Assembly (NCBI GenBank): GCA_905221605.1
Contig: CAJNDS010000228.1
Span: 58,501-122,500, forward strand
Source: Symbiodinium natans
Taxonomy: Eukaryota > Sar > Dinophyceae > Suessiales > Symbiodiniaceae
DNA: 64,000 nucleotides
Reading direction: 5' to 3'
Shown one piece after another: positions 46,001-64,000 of this stretch; position 1 is the first letter of the stretch, and every line of letters begins with the position of its first letter. Position numbers and translations under genes: made by a program. The notes under the pieces were generated by a model. It was not told where the DNA came from. It saw nothing but the letters and a program-made list of their open reading frames with translations, and made no database searches.

Positions 46001-48877
46001 TCGAACCATTAAAAGCGCACTTGAATACGTACATGATACCATGTAGTATAAGATCCATACCAATCTCAGTATCGACATTCATTACTATGAATACTTTACA
46101 GTACGGTATGTAGTTTGGTGTATCTATATACATATGTACACATATACATACACGTTTTGTTAAGCGATGTTTCCATTGACAATTGCATTCTGTGCGTACA
46201 TGACATTTAGAGCGCCTTTTAATGACGTGGCGCCAACACATCAGACTCTCTGCATTCTGAGCCGGGGCTTTAGGGTTTAGGCAAGTTTTGGGTTTAGGGT
46301 CAGGGTTTAGGGTTTAGGGTTTCGGGTCTAGCACAGGCACTTACCAAAGCGTCTCTACCCAAAACACCCGTTCTCATTGGATTCTTAGCGTAGTTCCGTG
46401 GTTCCTTAGTATGGGCCCTTAAACGGGTACTCTTCTATACTCTTTATATACCCTGCACCCATACTTCAGAACCCTTTGAAGGACCGTAATATAAAGGGCC
46501 CATGCAACTACCCTTAGATGGATACCCCTCCGATTATACCAGGGGCTTGCAAAGGACCATAATTCTCTCCAGAATTTGAAAAGGAGGTAAGGTGGTCATA
46601 TAAAGGGTCCATGTAACTCTGTAACTACCCTTAGATGGCCTGCTAGTATACTATATAGGGGTTCTAAACCCTAAACCCCAAACCCTAAAGCCTCACCGAT
46701 CTGCGTGCTGTGGATCGAGTTGGTCGGCGAGCTTTTGTCAAACACCGCCATGAGGAACAGCTGTGGAGGAAGTCTTACGACGCCTTACGCTCCTCCCTAA
46801 TTCGCCCAGTAACCATCCTACAATAAGAGGCATTATTTCTTGGGCTGGTTACTTTTTCTAAGGGAACCGGCTACTAAGCTCCTGCAACTCTCTTCGGGCC
46901 CTGTGTCTGTCGCTAGAGCACATAGAAGCTGCGGGGAGAAACCCGTAAACCACAAACGCCCTAAACACCCTCTACCCCGACCGTGCTAAGCCCAAAACAG
47001 CCTAACTCTAGACCCTAAACCCTGAACCCTAAACCCAAAACCCTAAACTCTAATGCCTAACCCCAAACCCCAAAATTTCCAGATTTGCAGTGGACTACAG
47101 GACAAAAATCTCAGGGCTGCCCTGGGCTTGAAGGGCGCGTAGGGTGTTGGAGGATTACTTGTGGCTTAGGGTTTAGGGGTTTCGGGGTTTAGGGTTTAGG
47201 GTTTAGGGTTTAGGGATAGCCCACGGCAGCCTAGGGATTAAAGTCGGGGGCTCTGATTCGGGGTTGGGGCTTAGGGTGCGGGGTTCAGGGTTCAGGGTTT
47301 GGGGCTTAGGGTTTTAGGGTCTTCGGGCTTTCGGGTTGTGGGCTCTTTCGCGCGGGGGCCTCGCGACGGTCTCCCAAGGCCTAAAAGCAAAGTTGGGCCA
47401 CATCATCCTAACATGGGGGAGCTGCCTGCGAGGGCGTGTGCTTGCTAGGGCCAAGCCGGAGCTCCCCTATGCCAGGTGCCGATGTGGAGAACAGCGCCTG
47501 TGAGCTCCCTCCCGATGGGGATCGTGGAGTGTCCTCTGACACCCTTTAGGACTCTTCGTGGCTAGGACTCTAGGGCCCCACTCTGGTTACCTACAGGTTA
47601 GTAGAAGCTACCCTTAACTCGAAGGTATAACCCATAAAACTGTAGGGTTTAGGGTTAGGGTTTTGGGTTTAGGGTTTAGGGTTTAGGGTTTAGGGTTTAG
47701 GGTTTAGGGTTTAGGGTTTAGGGTTTAGGGTTTAGGGTTTAGGGTTTAGGGTTTAGGGTTTAGGGTTTAGGGTTTAGGGTCCCTATTAGGAAGTCTGGAA
47801 TCCCGATCGAAAGGGCATGCACCAGGTGCAGCTGAAGTGAACCCGGAGGCAGCCTTTTGTAAAGCCAAGACCGGGTGTTTCGGGGGGGGAAAGACACGAA
47901 ATGGACGTCACCTGGTGACAAGCCGCTCCTGACCTGGTCTTCCTCACCTGCTTTTTGGGTGGCAGCTCCTGTTTGAAGGGATAAGGTCGAGGGGATCTAG
48001 GATTTTAAGCTTCAAAGGAACTAACCCTAAACCCTAAACCCTGAAAATCCTGAAAACCCAAGCCCCGAACGACCCAACCTAAGCTTGATAAACGACGATG
48101 TACGGACAAACCAACCCCGAAAAAGCCATAGGAAAGCCTGTATACACGGTTTACGGGGCTTGGGGTTTAGGGTGTACAATGTAGGCGTCCCCTTAGTAAG
48201 CATGCAAACAACATTAGGCTTTCCTTGGGTGTTGAAAGAGGAAGCAGAACCAATAATGCAGAAGACTACCTTAAAACCCCAGCGCCTATCTTTCTTGCAG
48301 GTTACCCGAACCTACGAGGGGCTTTGCAGCAATAACCCCACTCAACCCCGAGTCGGCGGGGGTGGGAAAGGGGGGAGGGGCTTTTGGGTTTAGGGTTTAG
48401 GGTTTAGGGTTTAGGGTTTAGGGTTTAGGGTTTAGGGTTTAGGGTTTAGGGTTTAGGGTTTAGGGCTTAAGGTTTGCCGCGCTTCGAAAGCTGCTCAGCT
48501 ACTCCTGAAGTGGCGGGGGGTTGCAGATCAGCCTAAGCTCTGCACCAGGGACACCATCTGCTCAAAATGCAGCCTCCGCAGCAATCCCGGTGGAACGTGG
48601 GATCGCGGAACTCTCAAAAGGAACCAGGGATGAAGCCCACCGCTCCCTTGGGGTTTAGGGTAGTTTAGGGTTTAGGGTTTAGTGTTTAGGGTTTAGGGTT
48701 TAGGGCCTAAGGAGTCCAAGGATGTCTGCGGCAGGCTGCGAGCAGTAAGTATCTGAAACCGACAATCCTGCTCTCGCGCGCGGCGCGCATCTTTCACAAG
48801 CCGCTGGCGCACACAAATCTTGTGAAATGGTGGGGCTCCTCCCAACTGGAGGCTCACGTCAGTGAGGCAGAGCCCAC
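33888..48877 (-). CDS. Unrecognised spliced gene or genes, minus strand
   Basis: A series of exon-like islands with strong minus-strand coding character, AG acceptors, GT/GC/GA donors and flanking CCCTAAA/TTTAGGG tracts lies between the transhydrogenase stop and the channel start. I do not recognise the product. Distinctive pieces include LFLMAVFDKSSPTNSIHSTQ, LLAISVADAPYSVDCWPCGF, DEGDYDYDSCCGPEGKRVDW, EWKPPADLILPSSQGYGG, and a stretch with a 150-nt element intron at 41587-41736 whose removal leaves one open frame. A region at 39665-39919 starts with ATG and ends with TGA and may be a separate end or gene. No start codon or final stop for the whole could be fixed. The composition is soluble and mixed-charge, with no obvious membrane helices. 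Confidence 0.6.
34270..34306 (-). CDS. Possible short exon
   Basis: Reads LNTFPVAYTTPCYK; the acceptor would be the TTTAG of a telomere-like repeat. Confidence 0.35.
36005..36046. CDS. Possible 42-nt exon of uncertain strand
   Basis: Plus strand: CCCAAGCCCAG, 14 codons ending LTMLWSFT, then GTAGGT. Minus strand: VKDQSIVRLQLTTF after GTGAAG. Splice signals favour plus, neighbours favour minus. Confidence 0.3.
37828..37938 (-). CDS. Exon, unknown protein
   Basis: Reads ATQFGTTLHRAREILPIENY then LYTAPCHAH. Both flanks are CCCTAAA tracts. The plus strand is also open. Confidence 0.5.
38382..38407 (-). CDS. Possible 26-nt micro-exon
   Basis: Reads SHSIETAS between GATAG and a GTGAGG donor, just outside the hairpin element ending near 38358. 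Confidence 0.35.
39665..39919 (-). CDS. 85-codon ORF, unknown protein
   Basis: The longest uninterrupted coding-looking stretch of the window. It begins MPIVKVEDAFWRMRDRVVQT and runs through LAAEEVLQNIDERQVACGAF to a Cys-rich end and TGA. It can be a terminal exon (open frame continues a little upstream of the ATG) or a small gene. Its right flank is a CCCTAAA tract in plus view, opposite to the normal exon rule. Confidence 0.65.
   Translation of the reverse strand: MPIVKVEDAFWRMRDRVVQTLAMTLAAEEVLQNIDERQVACGAFNGQAMTAVDAEDLSPMARMIFLVQGLEGHDEQRCSCSEAC
40042..40104 (-). CDS. Exon, unknown protein
   Basis: Reads FSRAKVQGEVIGEEMLAREP. Acceptor CTCACAG before G; donor GA. Confidence 0.75.
40254..40305 (-). 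CDS. Exon, unknown protein
   Basis: Reads DMGAVLAAPDSFIANIS between CGCCAG and GTTGCTC. Confidence 0.75.
40460..40580 (-). CDS. Possible exon, unknown protein
   Basis: Reads FHFATFASGGSMDKFHCFAF then VSCGLARLQLR. Other frames and the plus strand are open too, so this is a judgement on composition. Confidence 0.45.
40892..40972 (-). CDS. Exon, unknown protein
   Basis: Reads RADTAAVVASSLMSQDQASR after CTCCGCAG; the donor is the GT of GTTTAGGG. Confidence 0.65.
41459..41592 (-). CDS. Exon downstream of the 150-nt element intron
   Basis: Reads WQVSAGDPEKKAALGPALPP then AKVEDSDTPHLSAEEIAGIV. Donor GA (GAGAACC) is probable. Confidence 0.82.
41593..41736. mobile_element. Inverted-repeat introner with ATAACT duplication
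   Basis: Ends pair over about 35 bp (GGCTGGTTCTTAG with CTAAGAACTAGCC, continuing to GAATGAGGGCCC). ATAACT flanks it at 41587-41592 and 41737-41742. The centre is a TA microsatellite. Removing element plus one duplication restores one open frame between the flanking exons. A partial relative lies at 41240-41310. Confidence 0.9.
41743..41856 (-). CDS. Exon upstream of the 150-nt element intron
   Basis: Reads WNVPVETVRAWHVNWPITDT then CLFREL. It stays in the same frame as the next exon once the element with one ATAACT copy is removed. Confidence 0.75.
42296..42362 (-). CDS. Exon, unknown protein
   Basis: Reads HEWKPPADLILPSSQGYGGI. Acceptor GGGCAG before G; the donor is the GT of a GTTTAGGG repeat. 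Confidence 0.82.
42400..42960. other. Intron with 45-bp direct repeat
   Basis: GGGGTGTCGCTTTTCA and GTGTTCCCATCGCTTTAC occur at 42582 and again at 42714, about 132 bp apart. No exon seen. Confidence 0.7.
43099..43168 (-). CDS. Exon, unknown protein
   Basis: Reads DEGDYDYDSCCGPEGKRVDW then GLK between CTCACAG and GTGTTAGG. Confidence 0.8.
43434..43481 (-). CDS. Exon, unknown protein
   Basis: Reads GREAGIEALEMRCFHG after TTCGCAG. Confidence 0.5.
44062..44139 (-). CDS. Possible exon, unknown protein
   Basis: Reads MALHYRAMAALRISRRCQSE after GTGTCAG. The plus strand is also open (RFDIFVKCEEQPW), so strand is uncertain. Confidence 0.35.
44199..44245 (-). CDS. Exon, unknown protein
   Basis: Reads YDIDGGRQSPFEAAG between GCCCAG and GTGTGTAG. 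Confidence 0.65.
44660..44780 (+). repeat. GGGGCTT / GGGCTTA array
   Basis: Runs of seven GGGGCTT-type units, then seven GGGCTTA units, two variants amplified side by side. Confidence 0.85.
44866..44912 (-). CDS. Duplicated exon-like segment, copy A
   Basis: Reads PSAKCQLRQQPQQLREECRN after a TTTAAG acceptor. Repeat flanks are reversed relative to normal exons. Confidence 0.35.
45320..45372 (-). CDS. Duplicated exon-like segment, copy B
   Basis: Reads PSAKCQLRHSSLSSFARELR. Compared with 44866-44912 it carries two extra bases that change the frame after KCQLR. Confidence 0.35.
45602..45636 (-). CDS. Possible short exon
   Basis: Reads TLPSLGRPGATVTF in an island with correct repeat flanks; splice sites are unclear. 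Confidence 0.35.
45825..45919 (-). CDS. Exon, unknown protein
   Basis: Reads HPDATWRNKDLLAISVADAP then YSVDCWPCGF. Acceptor AATGAG before G; donor GTACCC. Confidence 0.8.
46000..46660. other. Intron, AT-rich then hairpin element
   Basis: 46000-46260 is AT-rich single-copy-looking sequence; 46400-46640 holds the ATGGGCCCTT family. Nothing coding is supported. Confidence 0.6.
46697..46760 (-). CDS. Exon, unknown protein (clean GT-AG)
   Basis: Reads LFLMAVFDKSSPTNSIHSTQ between TCCTCCACAG and GTGAGG, a canonical pair rare in this window. Confidence 0.85.
47410..47545 (-). CDS. Exon, unknown protein
   Basis: Open for 44 codons, including QALFSTSAPGIGELRLGPSK. CACAG acceptor before GCG; limits approximate. 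Confidence 0.5.
48500..48605 (-). CDS. Possible exon, unknown protein
   Basis: One frame reads GLLRRLHFEQMVSLVQS before a CTTAG. A second frame with several Cys is also open, so the call is weak. Confidence 0.35.
48707..48877 (-). CDS. Exon, unknown protein
   Basis: Open over 170 nt with acceptor TTTGCAG; includes PPFHKICVRQRLVKDARRAR. The frame is closed on neither side by repeats. Confidence 0.55.
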
Positions 48878-49869
48878 CTGCAAAGCCCGGGCAAGGTCCT
48901 GGCACGCAAGCAAGACCGGAAAAAACAGGCCCTAAATCTTAAACCCTAAAGACCCTAAAGCGTAAACCTAAACCCTAAACCCTAAACCCCTAAACTAAAA
49001 ACAACAAACTAAACCAGGGGCTCAGGGTACATTCACCAAAAATAGCAGTCTGAAGTCGGAAGCCCTCAGCCCTCAAGAGGGTTCAGGGCTTAGGGTTCGG
49101 AAAACTCCTTTTCGTGGTTCATGGACCCTAAGCCCCAAAACCCAACCCTAGACCCTAGATCCTGGACCCTAAAACCCTATACCCTAAACCCTAAACCCTA
49201 AACCCTAAACCCCAAACCCTAAACCCTAAACCCAAGCAGGACACCTCTCGCTGTTTGAAACGGGAAACGCGTAACAAAGGAGAAGTAGGACTTTGTGCCG
49301 TAGAAGCAGGACATAAGCCCAGCCCCTGAGAACCGGTTTAGGGTTTGTGGTTTGGGGCTTAGGGTTTAGGGTTTGGGGTTTAGAGTTTAGAGATTGAAAA
49401 TTAAAGTTTAGGGCGAAGATAGGCTATGGCTCCCTGAATACGATTTGTTCAGGGTTTGGGGTTTAGAGTTTAGGGATTGACAACAAATTTTGAGGCGAAG
49501 CGATAGGCTCTGGCTCCCTGAAAACGATTTGTTCCAATTATGAGCCCTTGTTGGTACGCTACCCTGCGGGGAACATACTGCCACAAACCTTGGGCCCTAA
49601 ACCCTAAACCCTAAACCCTACACCCTACACCCTAAACCCTAAACCCTAAACGCAACGTAGCGATCCCCAAAAGGGCCAACAACATCGAAACCCCAAACCC
49701 AAAACCCCAAACCCCAAACCCCTAACCCCCCAAACCCTAAACCCTAAACCCTAAACCCTAAACCCTAAACCCCAAACCCTAAACCCCTAAACCCTAAACC
49801 CTAAACCCTAAACCCTAAACCCTAAACCCTAAACCCTAAACCCCTCAACCCGACGGTGGCCTCAGTCTC

Positions 49870-63505
<13,636 letters not shown>

Positions 63506-64000
63506 CTGCGGGGTTTAGGGTTTAGGGTTTAGGGTTTAGGGTTTAGGGTTTAGGGCTTAGGCTGGGGTTGAGAAGGTTCAGGGGGGTTTAGAGGGTTCAG
63601 AGGGTTTGTAGGACCTAGAGGGTTTAGAGGGCTTAGAAAGTTTAGGGGGTTTACAGGGTTTAGAGGGTTGACTTATCAACCGGTTCGTACAGTTCTTAGG
63701 ATTTGTAGAGCCTAGGGTTTGGAGGGTTTGGAAATATTAGAAGGTCCCTCAACCTGCAGGCCTAAAGCAGTCATGTCTTCCCAAACCTCCATGGAGTCCC
63801 CACTGGCTTAGGGTTTAATCCCAAAACCCTAAACCCTAAACCCCACTAAGGATTGGACTGTACTTACGGCCCTAACTTAGGGGCCCCGGCTGGGGCTCAG
63901 TCTTGACGCTGAAGGTTTCTGCAGGATATACGGATATAAGGTATTTTTCGGTCAGTCATGATTGTTTTAGTAGCTAGCATATACATAGATATATACTAAT

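Noticed and set aside
45975-46241. 88-codon minus ORF with Cys and His
   Set aside because: AT-rich intron-like composition, no conserved pattern, inconsistent with flanking exons.

Overview
The window is eukaryotic nuclear DNA, most likely from a dinoflagellate. Three things point there. Tracts of the plant/alveolate telomere-type heptamer TTTAGGG/CCCTAAA recur every few hundred bases. The genes are cut into many very short GC-rich exons (26-145 nt) that nearly all read on the minus strand. The introns obey the dinoflagellate pattern of GC, GA or GT donors with AG|G acceptors. A chromerid or other alveolate is the main alternative. No long ORFs exist, so genes were recognised by translating the repeat-free islands and joining them across splice sites. 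Exon ends given to the base were fitted to splice signals by eye; others are approximate.

Layout, in minus-strand reading order. (1) 63505-49870: the C-terminal half (membrane domain II and NADP(H)-binding domain III) of a proton-translocating NAD(P)+ transhydrogenase, 18 exons ending at a TAA; its 5' part lies beyond the window. (2) About 48877-33888: a string of clear exon islands, probably one or two genes, whose product I do not recognise. (3) 32245-16501: an ionotropic glutamate receptor-like channel with start Met and signal peptide, Cys-rich extracellular part, split ligand-binding domain, M1, pore, M3 (SYTASLAS) and M4. (4) About 15756-726: further minus-strand exons rich in charged residues, either a long cytoplasmic tail of the channel or a separate gene.

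The striking feature is the introns. In plus-strand view most exons have CCCTAAA repeats on the left and TTTAGGG repeats on the right, so introns begin with TTTAGGG-like and end with CCCTAAA-like sequence in the sense direction, an inverted arrangement that could pair the two splice sites. Several introns are complete short inverted-repeat elements with target-site duplications (41593-41736, 31600-31802, 20417-20552), and one short intron (24743-24851) is little more than a telomere-like tract between 11-bp duplications. At least ten families of short hairpin elements (introner/MITE-like) recur in the introns. Other repeats include variant telomere-like satellites with 7-, 8-, 9- and 21-22-bp units, a 16-bp minisatellite, long G/C homopolymer runs, and a 1-kb AT-rich tract.

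The transhydrogenase would be an inner mitochondrial or similar energised membrane protein and the channel a plasma or other membrane receptor; nothing in the sequence ties their functions together. No rRNA, tRNA, CRISPR or prokaryotic signal was seen.
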